The notes under the pieces: model-generated
Told to the model about the DNA's origin: nothing
Seen by the model: only the letters and a program-made list of their open reading frames with translations
Database searches by the model: none
In this document: positions 7,738-16,097 of the stretch, piece by piece
Numbering within the stretch: position 1 is the stretch's first letter
Layout: each line of letters begins with the position of its first letter
Translations under genes and position numbers: made by a program
Assembly (NCBI GenBank): GCA_900753305.1
Contig: CAADYR010000047.1
Coordinates: 1-64,000, forward strand
DNA length: 64,000 nucleotides
Direction: 5' to 3'
From: Lachnospiraceae bacterium
Lineage (GTDB): Bacteria; Bacillota; Clostridia; Lachnospirales; Lachnospiraceae

Positions 7738-9813
7738 TCAGAAACGACTACCAAAGTCAATAGGCACCTTTAAAAACTTTCGCTGTTTTTCAAGATTCTT
7801 ATTGCGGTGTTTTAAAATGATTCCAGACTGCGGAAGCAGTGAGACTTCTACTTTTCCCTTATGGACGGGTAATTCCACTATTTCTCCATTATATCCATCC
7901 CTTGTCGTTACCATGATACGTTCTACTGTCGTTTCAGCAGGTATTCCCGTCTGCCATACTGACATTGCAATATCCCTTATGGTATCGCCACAATTAATAA
8001 TGATGATCGTCTGCTCCTTTTGCGTAAATCGTGCATATGCGATTACATAAGTCTGCGCATACAGCGTCAGCATAGAACCGATTTTTAATTCCGGATTCTG
8101 TTTTCTGATCTGGATCACAGCTTTATAAAATGCCAGCATTTCTTTGTCTTCATGTCCCCACGGATATGTTCTGCGGCAGTCAGGATCCGTGAATCCACAT
8201 ACGCCGGCTTCATCACCATAATAAATAACAGGAGAACCAGGCCAGGTCATCTGCATAATAACTGCTTCTCTCATAACTGCTTTATTCACACCCTGCTCTG
8301 CCATCTGTGCCGGCATATCCTCAATTCTGCCTACCGTATGACTGGTACGCGTCAGAAAACGTGAAATATCATGATTGGATAACTCATTCATTGCTGTCAT
8401 TTCTGAACAATTCGTAAAATTCATCTCTGCCGTTTTTACAGATGTCCAGAATATAGTTGGATTTCCAAGCCATTCTTTCCTGTATTGAGTAGAATGTTTC
8501 TCCATTCCTGTAAGGAACCAGGAAACCGGCTCCATGAAAGCATCATAGTTCATAACGGAATCCCATTCGCCACCCATCAGCCAGCTTTTTGCCGGTCCAT
8601 AATGTTCTGCAATAATGAGTGCATTAGGGTTAGCTGCCTTTACCACATTGCGGAATTCTCTCCAGAACCGGTGATTCCACTCTCTGTTCTCTCCCACACT
8701 GGAAGCCACATTAAGCCTCCAGCCGTCTGCGCAATATGGCTTTGATACCCATTTGGCAGCTACAGACAATATATATTCATATAATTTGTGGGAGCCTTGA
8801 TAGTTAAATCTCGCATACGCATTGTAACCCCACCAGTTTACATAGGAATTTGGGTCCTGTGGATTACTGAATATAAAATAATCCCGGTAGGAACTGTTAC
8901 TGTCCTGATAAGCACCTTTCTCACAGGGAATATCACTGTTTGCATAGATACCTTCCTTATCCATAAAACGATGCCATGCGCCACAGCCATAGAAAACTCC
9001 ATCCAGAATAACCTTCATACCACGCTTGTGCGCTTCCTCTACCAGCTTTGCAAACAGTCTGTCACTGGCTTCAAGATTGGCTTTATCTGTCGTGATCTTG
9101 CGGTATTGTTCATAACCATCCTTTAACCCAGCTTCGCCTCTTTGCACGATTTTTCCAAAATGGGGATCTATATGTCTGTAATCCTGTACATCGTATTTAT
9201 GGCACGACGGCGATACAAAAATTGGATTCAGATACAGAACATCCACTCCAAGTCCTTCCAGATAATCCATTTTGTCAATGACACCCTGCAAATCCCCACC
9301 ATAGAATTTTCTGTCATCATTTCTGCCTACAGGCTCATCCCAACTGCCTGCATGCTCTACAGGACCGCCCTGATAATAATATTCACTATCCACAACATCA
9401 TTGGAAGTATCACCATTACAGAACCGGTCTACATAAATCTGATATACCACAGCGCCCTTTGCCCAGTCCGGAGTGCTGAATCCCGGTACAAGCACAAAAT
9501 CATAACGTGCCTCTTCACTTTTGCTGATGCCAAGACGATTGTAGCAGCAGCTTTCTTCTCCTGCTTCGACTTCAAAATGATAGTATAATGTTTCTTCTGT
9601 CAATCGGATATGATACATGTAATAATCAAACATGTCATCAAAACCTTCTCTGCGCATAATGGCTTTTTGTCCATTATAGCAGATGGTTACCCGATCCACG
9701 TTATTACGTCCTGTCCTGAAACGTACTTTTACTCTGGTATGGGGCATTGGTTCTACAGGTGTCAGATAATTCTGCGTCATATCCGTATACAATGCTTTTG
9801 TATGAAAGCTCAT
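7738..9813 (-). CDS. GH13-family (neopullulanase-like) protein lacking the catalytic nucleophile
   Basis: 691 residues: an N-terminal beta domain (about 1-115), the (beta/alpha)8 barrel from PDWAKGAVVYQIYVDRF, and a short C-terminal domain. The family resemblance is clear, including the acid/base Glu403 (IIAEHYG) and the third carboxylate in SNHDIS (Asp482). However, region II reads GWRLNVA, with Asn368 where the nucleophile Asp should be, and region I reads DGVFYG instead of DGVFNH. The reading frame is intact and has GGAGG 5 nt before the start. It is probably a catalytically impaired or repurposed binding protein. It forms an operon with the HAD gene upstream (27 nt). Confidence 0.88.
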   Translation of the reverse strand: MSFHTKALYTDMTQNYLTPVEPMPHTRVKVRFRTGRNNVDRVTICYNGQKAIMRREGFDDMFDYYMYHIRLTEETLYYHFEVEAGEESCCYNRLGISKSEEARYDFVLVPGFSTPDWAKGAVVYQIYVDRFCNGDTSNDVVDSEYYYQGGPVEHAGSWDEPVGRNDDRKFYGGDLQGVIDKMDYLEGLGVDVLYLNPIFVSPSCHKYDVQDYRHIDPHFGKIVQRGEAGLKDGYEQYRKITTDKANLEASDRLFAKLVEEAHKRGMKVILDGVFYGCGAWHRFMDKEGIYANSDIPCEKGAYQDSNSSYRDYFIFSNPQDPNSYVNWWGYNAYARFNYQGSHKLYEYILSVAAKWVSKPYCADGWRLNVASSVGENREWNHRFWREFRNVVKAANPNALIIAEHYGPAKSWLMGGEWDSVMNYDAFMEPVSWFLTGMEKHSTQYRKEWLGNPTIFWTSVKTAEMNFTNCSEMTAMNELSNHDISRFLTRTSHTVGRIEDMPAQMAEQGVNKAVMREAVIMQMTWPGSPVIYYGDEAGVCGFTDPDCRRTYPWGHEDKEMLAFYKAVIQIRKQNPELKIGSMLTLYAQTYVIAYARFTQKEQTIIIINCGDTIRDIAMSVWQTGIPAETTVERIMVTTRDGYNGEIVELPVHKGKVEVSLLPQSGIILKHRNKNLEKQRKFLKVPIDFGSRF

Positions 9814-9840
9814 AGATTCCTCCGTTCATTTCACGCGCAG

Positions 9841-10503
9841 TTATTCGGCAAGAAATCTCTCGATGGCATCCATCGTTCCTTTCGTTCCTTTATACTGTGC
9901 GGCATAAGTCTGCCAGCCAAATTTTTCTCTGGGAATTGCCAGATTTTCCTCTACATCTTCAACAAAAAGTATCTGTTTTCCAGACATATTACAATCCCTC
10001 TCAACGATACGATATGCCTCAGGATCAGGTTTCATACAGCCTATCTCATAAGACAGCCATCTGTAATCATAATTCTCCCAACCCATCTGCTTGTTCTGGC
10101 GGGGACCATCCAATACTGTCAGATTTGATAAAATACCTGTATAACATCTTTCTTTTAAACCGGCTAAATACCTGGCAAGTTCTCTGTCATAGGGTGTATC
10201 AGATGTAATCTGTGTATAAGTATCCATAAAATCAATATACAGTTCCGGGTGGACTTCTATATGACAGGCAACAAATAATTTATCCAGATAAGGCTTTAAA
10301 TTTTTGGTTGCTCCAATTTTGTTGATCGGTACACCATCTACTGTCAGAGACTGTTCAAATATTTCATTAAAGTCCGTTGGCAGTGGTTCTGTTGTAAATT
10401 GTTCCAGTACATGCTTTACAGCGTTATGTGCTAAATAACTTTCCTCACTGTGTGATTCTACCACACCGCCCCAGTCCATAATCACAATTTTATTTTTCTT
10501 CAT
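9841..10503 (-). CDS. HAD-superfamily hydrolase, YihX-like
   Basis: 220 residues. HAD motif I is IMDWGGVVE with the nucleophile Asp near residue 10; the D-x-G form is usual in YihX-type members. Motif II is GILSNLT, motif III includes the Lys of GCMKPDPEAY, and motif IV is FVEDVEEN. YihX of E. coli dephosphorylates alpha-glucose-1-phosphate, which would suit the neighbouring alpha-glucan-related gene, but the substrate here is inferred. It precedes the GH13 gene in the same direction. Confidence 0.85.
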   Translation of the reverse strand: MKKNKIVIMDWGGVVESHSEESYLAHNAVKHVLEQFTTEPLPTDFNEIFEQSLTVDGVPINKIGATKNLKPYLDKLFVACHIEVHPELYIDFMDTYTQITSDTPYDRELARYLAGLKERCYTGILSNLTVLDGPRQNKQMGWENYDYRWLSYEIGCMKPDPEAYRIVERDCNMSGKQILFVEDVEENLAIPREKFGWQTYAAQYKGTKGTMDAIERFLAE

Positions 10504-10613
10504 TCCAAATATCCTTTCCTGCGTTTTTCTCTATACTAACACCTTTTAGTCTCTATAGAAATGGGCATATACTGTTTTTTGTCGTAATATTAGGATAATC
10601 TGGAAATCTGTAT

Positions 10614-10651
10614 AAAAACAAGAGGCGTTCTTTACCTTCGAATGCCTCTTG
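10614..10651 (-). terminator. Rho-independent terminator of the chemoreceptor gene
   Basis: A 12-bp stem CAAGAGGCATTC / GAACGCCTCTTG (one mismatch) is followed by TTTTT on the minus strand, 14 nt after the chemoreceptor stop. Confidence 0.9.
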
Positions 10652-10664
10652 TCTGGTTGTTATT

Positions 10665-12407
10665 TTATTCTTCGGATGAGAACTGCAAAGTAAATTTATT
10701 GGTATTCTCAGCCAGAGTCTCTGACATTCTGACTATCTCTTCCACATCACGTCTACACTCAGCAACCAGATTGCCCAACTCCTGCATGGATGCAGATGTT
10801 TCCTGTGTGCTTGCTGCATTTTCTTCAGCAATTGCCGCCAGATTATCTACAGCACCCATAACAGAATTCTTAAGCTGATTGAGTTGTTCAATTTCATTGC
10901 GGATATTATCAACAGCTCCACCTACTAATCCAATCTCATTATTTAAATCGCCAAATACGGACTTCGTCTGACTGAGTTCTTCACCCTGTTTATCGATCAT
11001 ATCCGTTACTTTCTTCATAGTATCAACAGTAGTGTTAGAGTTACGGATCAGCATTTCTATAATACCTGTGATCTGACTCGCAGATTCTCTTGACTGTTCA
11101 GCCAGTTTCCTGATCTCATCTGCAACAACAGCAAAGCCCTTGCCATGTTCTCCTGCTCTTGCAGCTTCAATACTTGCATTCAAAGACAGCAGATTCGTCT
11201 GATCAGCTATATCTGTGATCACGTCTGCAGCTGACTGGATTTCCTGCGCAGACTGATTGGTTACATTGGTCTGTTTATATACGATATCAAAGGCTTCTTT
11301 CGTTTCATCACTGATTTTGATCAATTCTACCAGAGTATCATCTACACTGCGATTGTAATCTCTCATCTTATTGGTGCTGCTTACCAGATTTTTAATATTA
11401 TCTGTGGTGCTCTCAATAGCATCTCCCATACCCTGCACTTCACTGCTGACATTTTGTGTTTCCTCTGCCTGCTGGGTAGAACCTTTTGCCATTTCTTCCA
11501 CTGCTGTGTCTACATTGGATATATTCTGTGTCATGCTGCCAAAAGATTCTTCAAATCCTGTAGATATTCGGTCAAGGCTCTGAGACGTTTTGAAAATATT
11601 GGTAATGACCTCTGCCATATTCCGGATCAGAGAATGTACACTTCTGGCTATATCACCGATTTCATCAGAACGTGTAACCAGTCTATTGCCTACCTCGGTA
11701 TTCAAACTTCCCTGTGCCACTGCATCCAGGTTTGTAATAACACTACGGATTGCCCGAAGCAGAACAATTACAAAAATAACTGTAACAGCGATGCCTGCCA
11801 GCATAACGATACAGAGGAATATGATATTTTTGGTCAGGTTTTCACGGTATACACTGTCTACCAGATTGGAATTCAATCCTACGAAAGTCATACCTATGAT
11901 CTCATCTGAATTGTGCTGGTATAATGGTGCGTAAGAACCATAATACTCTATACCACCCAGATCAATGCTGTCAGAGAAATAACTCTGTCCCTGATTAATA
12001 ACCGCCTCTACAACTTCAGGACTTGCCTGTTCTCCAACCATACGATTTCCATTTTCATCTACTAAACTGGTAGCCACACGCGTATCCCCGTAAAATACAC
12101 TTACCTGTAAATCAACTTCTTTACTGAAACTATCAAAAAAATCTGTATTATCGCTGATATTTTTCTTGCCTTTATAGAATTTACCATTACTAAACATAAA
12201 AGTACCATTTGCAAGATTATTCACCGATACATTAAAAGAATACTGTGCCAGATTCAACTCATGCTTCACCATTTTATCTGATACATCCATACAGACTGAA
12301 CGTATGGCAAGAATCGCCAATACACACAAGATCAGCAAGGGAATCGCGATGACAAGCAACAGCTTCATCATCAACCGCAGTCCACCTTTTTTTCCATTCT
12401 CTTCCAT
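10665..12407 (-). CDS. Methyl-accepting chemotaxis protein with extracellular Cache-type sensor
   Basis: 580 residues. TM1 at about 15-35, an extracellular sensor (about 36-190) resembling single Cache domains ([14 protein letters not shown] ... GYFSD-like core), TM2 at about 190-215, HAMP (about 216-270) and a cytoplasmic signalling domain containing the hairpin tip with [13 protein letters not shown] and a methylation-like segment [16 protein letters not shown]. It senses a small extracellular ligand and signals to CheA/CheW. No flagellar or che genes are in the window. Monocistronic, between two terminators. Confidence 0.92.
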   Translation of the reverse strand: MEENGKKGGLRLMMKLLLVIAIPLLILCVLAILAIRSVCMDVSDKMVKHELNLAQYSFNVSVNNLANGTFMFSNGKFYKGKKNISDNTDFFDSFSKEVDLQVSVFYGDTRVATSLVDENGNRMVGEQASPEVVEAVINQGQSYFSDSIDLGGIEYYGSYAPLYQHNSDEIIGMTFVGLNSNLVDSVYRENLTKNIIFLCIVMLAGIAVTVIFVIVLLRAIRSVITNLDAVAQGSLNTEVGNRLVTRSDEIGDIARSVHSLIRNMAEVITNIFKTSQSLDRISTGFEESFGSMTQNISNVDTAVEEMAKGSTQQAEETQNVSSEVQGMGDAIESTTDNIKNLVSSTNKMRDYNRSVDDTLVELIKISDETKEAFDIVYKQTNVTNQSAQEIQSAADVITDIADQTNLLSLNASIEAARAGEHGKGFAVVADEIRKLAEQSRESASQITGIIEMLIRNSNTTVDTMKKVTDMIDKQGEELSQTKSVFGDLNNEIGLVGGAVDNIRNEIEQLNQLKNSVMGAVDNLAAIAEENAASTQETSASMQELGNLVAECRRDVEEIVRMSETLAENTNKFTLQFSSEE

Positions 12408-12476
12408 TTTATAAGCCCGCCTTTCTACGCTATAATAACTATCATTTTCTGCCCCTCATAGCAGATAAAAAGACAC

Positions 12477-12513
12477 AAAAAAGACGAAGTCATCTATCTT
12501 GCCTCGCCTTTTT
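12477..12513. terminator. Bidirectional terminator downstream of cysK
   Basis: Stem GGCGAGG/CTTCGTC (with G-U pairs) at 12483-12508, with T-runs on both strands (AAAAAA on the left, TTTTT on the right). It lies about 130 nt after the cysK stop and upstream of the chemoreceptor gene. Confidence 0.7.
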
Positions 12514-12639
12514 GTCCTCACTGACTTATAAACATATTATCACATTTTTATATATATTGCAATAAATTATCGCAATTTATACAAGTCTTATCTTGTTAAG
12601 TCAGTTATTTTATGTGAATTATTACAACAAATGAAATGC

Positions 12640-13575
12640 TTATTCTTCTGTGAAGAGTGGCGTAGAATAATATCTGTCACCACTGTCAGGTAACAATGCA
12701 ACGATCGTCTTGCCCTCGAACTCAGGCCGTTTTGCCAGTTCCAATGCTGCATATAACGCTGCACCGGAAGAAATACCTGTCAGGATGCCTTCATTCTTGG
12801 TCAATTCCTTGGATGTTGCAAATGCATCATCATTTTCTACCTTAATTACTTCATCATATACGGCAGTATCCAGTACCTTTGGTACAAATCCTGCACCGAT
12901 ACCCTGAATCTTATGAGCACCGGCCTTACCTTCTGATAATACAGGAGAAGAAGCAGGCTCTACTGCTACAACCTTAATGGCTGGATTCTGCTCTTTCAGA
13001 TATTTACCTGTACCGGTTACTGTTCCACCTGTACCTACACCTGCTACGAAAGCATCTACTTTACCATCTGTATCTCTCCAGATTTCCGGTCCTGTTGTTT
13101 CATAATGTACCTTAGGGTTTGCAGGGTTATCAAACTGTCCGGGGATAAAGGAACCTTCGATTTCCTTAGCTAATTCTTCTGCTTTGGCAATTGCACCCTT
13201 CATGCCCTTGCTTCCTTCTGTCAAAACGATTTCTGCACCGTATGCTTTCAAAATATTTCGTCTCTCAACACTCATTGTTTCAGGCATTGTAAGGATCGCA
13301 CGATATCCCTTTGCTGCTGCGATCGCTGCCAGACCGATACCGGTATTACCGGAAGTAGGTTCGATGATAACTGAACCTTCTTTTAAGATGCCCTTTTGCT
13401 CAGCATCTTCGATCATTGCCTGAGCGATTCTGTCCTTTACGCTTCCTGCCGGATTACGATATTCCAGTTTTACAAGTATTCTTGCTTTGAGTTCATGCTC
13501 TTTTTCCACATTTGCGATCTCTACTAAAGGAGTATTTCCGATTAAATCTAAAAATCCACGATAAATATTTGCCAT
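12640..13575 (-). CDS. cysK: Cysteine synthase (O-acetylserine sulfhydrylase)
   Basis: 311 residues, the normal length. Hallmarks: the PLP Lys47 in NPAGSVKDR, the substrate loop TSGNTG, the glycine-rich phosphate loop [10 protein letters not shown] and the C-terminal SSGAAL. It makes cysteine from O-acetylserine and sulfide. The start ATG at 13575 has AAGGA upstream. It is preceded by an 18-codon ORF with four consecutive Cys codons and by a promoter covered by an inverted repeat, so expression probably responds to cysteine supply. Confidence 0.96.
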   Translation of the reverse strand: MANIYRGFLDLIGNTPLVEIANVEKEHELKARILVKLEYRNPAGSVKDRIAQAMIEDAEQKGILKEGSVIIEPTSGNTGIGLAAIAAAKGYRAILTMPETMSVERRNILKAYGAEIVLTEGSKGMKGAIAKAEELAKEIEGSFIPGQFDNPANPKVHYETTGPEIWRDTDGKVDAFVAGVGTGGTVTGTGKYLKEQNPAIKVVAVEPASSPVLSEGKAGAHKIQGIGAGFVPKVLDTAVYDEVIKVENDDAFATSKELTKNEGILTGISSGAALYAALELAKRPEFEGKTIVALLPDSGDRYYSTPLFTEE

Positions 13576-13634
13576 TGTTCTAATTCCTTTCTTTTTCTAC
13601 CTTCGCTTCAAATTTCTTTTAATAGTTTTCCAAT

Positions 13635-13691
13635 TTATTTCTGACAACAGCAACACATTCGTCCTTTTGTCCATTCTTTTTCTTTACTCAT
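13635..13691 (-). CDS. Poly-cysteine leader peptide upstream of cysK
   Basis: 18-codon ORF encoding MSKEKEWTKGRMCCCCQK, ending in TAA 59 nt before the cysK start. It has an excellent ribosome binding site (AAAGGAGG, 7-nt spacing) and sits directly behind a near-consensus promoter. The Cys codons (TGT TGC TGT TGT) are next to the stop. Cysteine-rich leader peptides that sense cysteinyl-tRNA are known in mycobacteria; here the same logic is inferred. No terminator hairpin is obvious between it and cysK, so translational coupling or blocking, not classical attenuation, is the more likely mechanism. Confidence 0.8.
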   Translation of the reverse strand: MSKEKEWTKGRMCCCCQK

Positions 13692-13719
13692 ATGTTGCCC
13701 TCCTTTTCCTATCTGTTTG

Positions 13720-13770
13720 GTATGATTTAACTTATGTTTGAATCATACTATTTATTCCCTACTTTGTCAA
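13720..13770 (-). promoter_or_regulatory. cysK promoter with overlapping inverted-repeat operator
   Basis: Minus strand -35 TTGACA (13765-13770), 17-nt spacer, -10 TATGAT (13742-13747). The repeat GTATGATT-N13-AATCATAC (13720-13748) overlaps the -10 box and the start site, as expected for a repressor operator. The Rrf2-family regulator 2 kb away is the obvious candidate, because CymR/IscR-type proteins control cysteine and Fe-S genes in Firmicutes. This is inference. Confidence 0.8.
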
Positions 13771-13792
13771 TAGGTTTTTATGTATTTATTTC

Positions 13793-13823
13793 AAAAAAAA
13801 AATATGCAGCGTCATCCGCTGCA
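13793..13823 (-). terminator. Terminator of the iscS-iscU operon
   Basis: Stem TGCAGCG/CGCTGCA with a 5-nt loop followed by about ten T residues on the minus strand, 7 nt after the iscU stop. Confidence 0.93.
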
Positions 13824-13829
13824 CATTTT

Positions 13830-14267
13830 CTAATATTCTTCATCCTGAATTTTCTCTTCAATATCGTTGACCGGTTTCTCCAGTCCTTCGATCTTAATAT
13901 GATTCTTTTCTGCGTAATCCCACAGTGCAGCATGAATTGCTTCTTCTGCTAACAGGGAACAATGTACCTTCACAGGTGGAAGTCCGTCCAAAGCTTCCAT
14001 AACTGCCTTATTCGTAACTTCCAGTGCCTGCTGGATCGTTTTGCCTTTTACCAGCTCCGTTGCCATACTGCTGGTCGCTACAGCAGCACCACAACCAAAG
14101 GTCTTGAACTTGGCTTCCTGAATGATACCATTCTCATCAATATCCAGATACATACGCATGATATCACCACACTTGGCATTACCTACTGTACCTACTCCAC
14201 TGGGATTTTCTATCTCGCCCACATTACGAGGGTTATTAAAATGATCCATTACTTTTTCACTATACAT
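13830..14267 (-). CDS. iscU: Fe-S cluster assembly scaffold, IscU/NifU N-terminal type
   Basis: 145 residues. The three cluster-ligand cysteines are in the canonical contexts: Cys33 (NAKCGD), Cys59 (FGCGAA) and Cys103 (KVHCSLLAEEAI). It accepts sulfur from the cysteine desulfurase encoded immediately upstream (2-nt gap) and builds [2Fe-2S]/[4Fe-4S] clusters. The C-terminus is extended and acidic, as in many clostridial NifU-like proteins. Last gene of the operon, followed by a terminator. Confidence 0.95.
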   Translation of the reverse strand: MYSEKVMDHFNNPRNVGEIENPSGVGTVGNAKCGDIMRMYLDIDENGIIQEAKFKTFGCGAAVATSSMATELVKGKTIQQALEVTNKAVMEALDGLPPVKVHCSLLAEEAIHAALWDYAEKNHIKIEGLEKPVNDIEEKIQDEEY

Positions 14268-14269
14268 AC

Positions 14270-15451
14270 TTAATCCTCCGTCTTATTGTGCTTTACAAAA
14301 TCTTCATACAAAGGAGACATCTCACGAAGTCTCGCTGCGATTTTCTTTAACTGATCCACTGTGAAATCAATATCTTCCATAGTAGTTTCTTCTGATAAAG
14401 TCAGTCTCAGAGAGCCATGTGCGATCTCATGAGGCAGACCGATCGCCAGAAGTACATGGGAAGGATCAAGTGATCCGGAAGTACATGCTGATCCGGAAGA
14501 AGCGCAGATTCCCTGCTGGTCTAACAGGATCAGTAAAGATTCTCCTTCAATAAAACGGAAACAAAAACTTGCGTTGCCCGGCAGTCTTTTCGTTCTGTCA
14601 CCATTAAGACGGCTATATGGAATCTCTGCAAGAACACGCTCGATAAGATGATCACGAAGTTTTGTCTCCTTTGCAATATTCTTTTCCATATCTCTTGCCG
14701 CTGCTGCTGCCGCTGTACCAAATCCTACAATACCCGGTGTATTATGTGTGCCTGCACGTCTGGAACGTTCCTGTGCACCACCATGTACGAAGGAGCCGAT
14801 GCGGATACCCTTTCTGATATAAAGGAAACCAATTCCCTTAGGCGCATGTAATTTGTGACCACTGGCACTTAACATATCAATATGCATCTCATCCACATTG
14901 AGAGGAATATGTCCATAAGCCTGAACTGCATCTGTATGGAATACAATGCCATGTTCCTTAGCGATCTCACCAATCTCTTTTAATGGTTCCACTGTACCGA
15001 TCTCGTTGTTCGCTGCCATAATGGAAATGAGAATTGTATCCGGTCTGATGGCTGCCTTTAACTCATCCAGACTGATCATACCGTTCTCATCTACACCCAG
15101 ATAAGTTACCTCAAAGCCCTGTTTCTCCAGGTATTGACAGACATGGAGAACTGCATGGTGCTCAATGACAGAAGTGATGATATGCTTTCCCTTGTTCTGG
15201 TTAGCTTCTGCATAAGCCTTGATTGCCCAGTTATCTGACTCGCTGCCGCCTGCTGTAAAGTAGATTTCATTCGGCTGTGCTCCGATCAGTGCTGCGATCT
15301 TCTCTCTTGCCTCATCTACTGCCTTACGGCTCTTGGCTGCAAAGCTGTAGATTGCGGAAGGATTGGCGTATTCTTCGCAAAAATATGGTTTTATGGCTTC
15401 AAACACTTCATCTGTGACTTTTGTTGTTGCTGCATTATCAAGATATATCAT
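14270..15451 (-). CDS. iscS: Cysteine desulfurase, NifS/IscS type
   Basis: 393 residues. The PLP-binding Lys is in SASGHKLHAPKG and the catalytic Cys loop is CASSGSACTSG, with SHVL following. It converts cysteine to alanine and delivers persulfide sulfur to the IscU scaffold encoded directly downstream. The gene starts behind AAGGAGG. It follows the Rrf2 regulator in the same direction, separated by a terminator-like hairpin, so it may have both its own and read-through transcription. Confidence 0.95.
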   Translation of the reverse strand: MIYLDNAATTKVTDEVFEAIKPYFCEEYANPSAIYSFAAKSRKAVDEAREKIAALIGAQPNEIYFTAGGSESDNWAIKAYAEANQNKGKHIITSVIEHHAVLHVCQYLEKQGFEVTYLGVDENGMISLDELKAAIRPDTILISIMAANNEIGTVEPLKEIGEIAKEHGIVFHTDAVQAYGHIPLNVDEMHIDMLSASGHKLHAPKGIGFLYIRKGIRIGSFVHGGAQERSRRAGTHNTPGIVGFGTAAAAAARDMEKNIAKETKLRDHLIERVLAEIPYSRLNGDRTKRLPGNASFCFRFIEGESLLILLDQQGICASSGSACTSGSLDPSHVLLAIGLPHEIAHGSLRLTLSEETTMEDIDFTVDQLKKIAARLREMSPLYEDFVKHNKTED

Positions 15452-15518
15452 GTTTTATTTCCTCCTTATATTTATTCCCTATTATTCATATATGTTTAGT
15501 ATGTTTTATTTCCTTTAG

Positions 15519-15544
15519 AAAAGCGCATTCTGGATGCGCCTTTT
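15519..15544. terminator. Hairpin between the Rrf2 gene and iscS
   Basis: AAAAGGCGCAT/ATGCGCTTTT stem (one bulged G) with a 5-nt loop and U-rich flank on either strand. It lies just after the Rrf2 stop codon and could be a leaky terminator separating regulator and iscS expression. Confidence 0.65.
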
Positions 15545-15562
15545 GAGGCATACAAACTCATA

Positions 15563-15997
15563 CTAAATTACATAATCATTGGCTGCCTTTTCCTGTTCTA
15601 TATCCAGTAAATCCTGTATTGTCATATGATCAATTACATTGTTGACTGCTTCATAGATCTTGCGGTAAACCTCTACTGTTGCACACTTGCCATTTCTTTC
15701 ACAGGGAAGTGCATTATCAGAGAGACAATCTACCGGAGCCAGAGAGCCTTCTGTAAGCCTAAGTACCATTCCTACTGTATATTCACCAGGCAGTCTGACT
15801 AACTGATAACCGCCCTGTGCCCCACGGGTACTCCTCACATAACCTGCCTTATTCAGTACGGCTACGATCTGTTCCATATATTTCTCAGAAATATCCTGTC
15901 TGGCAGCAATATCCTTAAGCTTTACGATCTCGCCCATATGACCAGCCAAATCCATCATGATACGCAATGCATATCTGCCCTTGGTCGATATTGTCAT
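15563..15997 (-). CDS. Rrf2-family transcriptional regulator, IscR/CymR-like
   Basis: 144 residues. N-terminal winged helix-turn-helix (MTISTKGRYALR; the recognition region around ISEKYMEQI), then the wing STRGAQGGYQL. Three cysteines, Cys91, Cys99 and Cys105 (C-x7-C-x5-C), match the cluster-binding arrangement of IscR-type proteins, so an Fe-S sensor is likely. It is next to iscS-iscU and cysK. Predicted to repress these genes when Fe-S clusters or cysteine are sufficient. A strong promoter precedes it. Confidence 0.9.
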   Translation of the reverse strand: MTISTKGRYALRIMMDLAGHMGEIVKLKDIAARQDISEKYMEQIVAVLNKAGYVRSTRGAQGGYQLVRLPGEYTVGMVLRLTEGSLAPVDCLSDNALPCERNGKCATVEVYRKIYEAVNNVIDHMTIQDLLDIEQEKAANDYVI

Positions 15998-16039
15998 TTA
16001 ATCCTCATACCTTTCTATCGTCTTTCAATCACTATTACT

Positions 16040-16097
16040 TTTATAACACGATATGGAATCAACGTCAATAGTAAATTCCTATCTTTTCAATAGGAAT
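16040..16097 (-). promoter_or_regulatory. Promoter of the Rrf2 regulator with upstream inverted repeat
   Basis: -35 TTGACG (16063-16068), 17-nt spacer, -10 TATAAA (16040-16045) on the minus strand. A perfect 8-bp repeat ATTCCTAT-N7-ATAGGAAT (16075-16097) lies just upstream of the -35 and overlaps the stop codon of the ABC-2 permease gene. It could be an operator or a short terminator. Confidence 0.7.

Noticed and set aside
9142..9588. Long plus-strand frames across the GH13 and HAD genes
   Set aside because: Opposite strand to clear genes with motifs; low-complexity hydrophobic translations typical of antisense shadows.
13576..13634. Attenuation terminator between the poly-Cys leader and cysK
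   Set aside because: No stem followed by a T-run is visible in the 59 nt, so classical attenuation is not supported.
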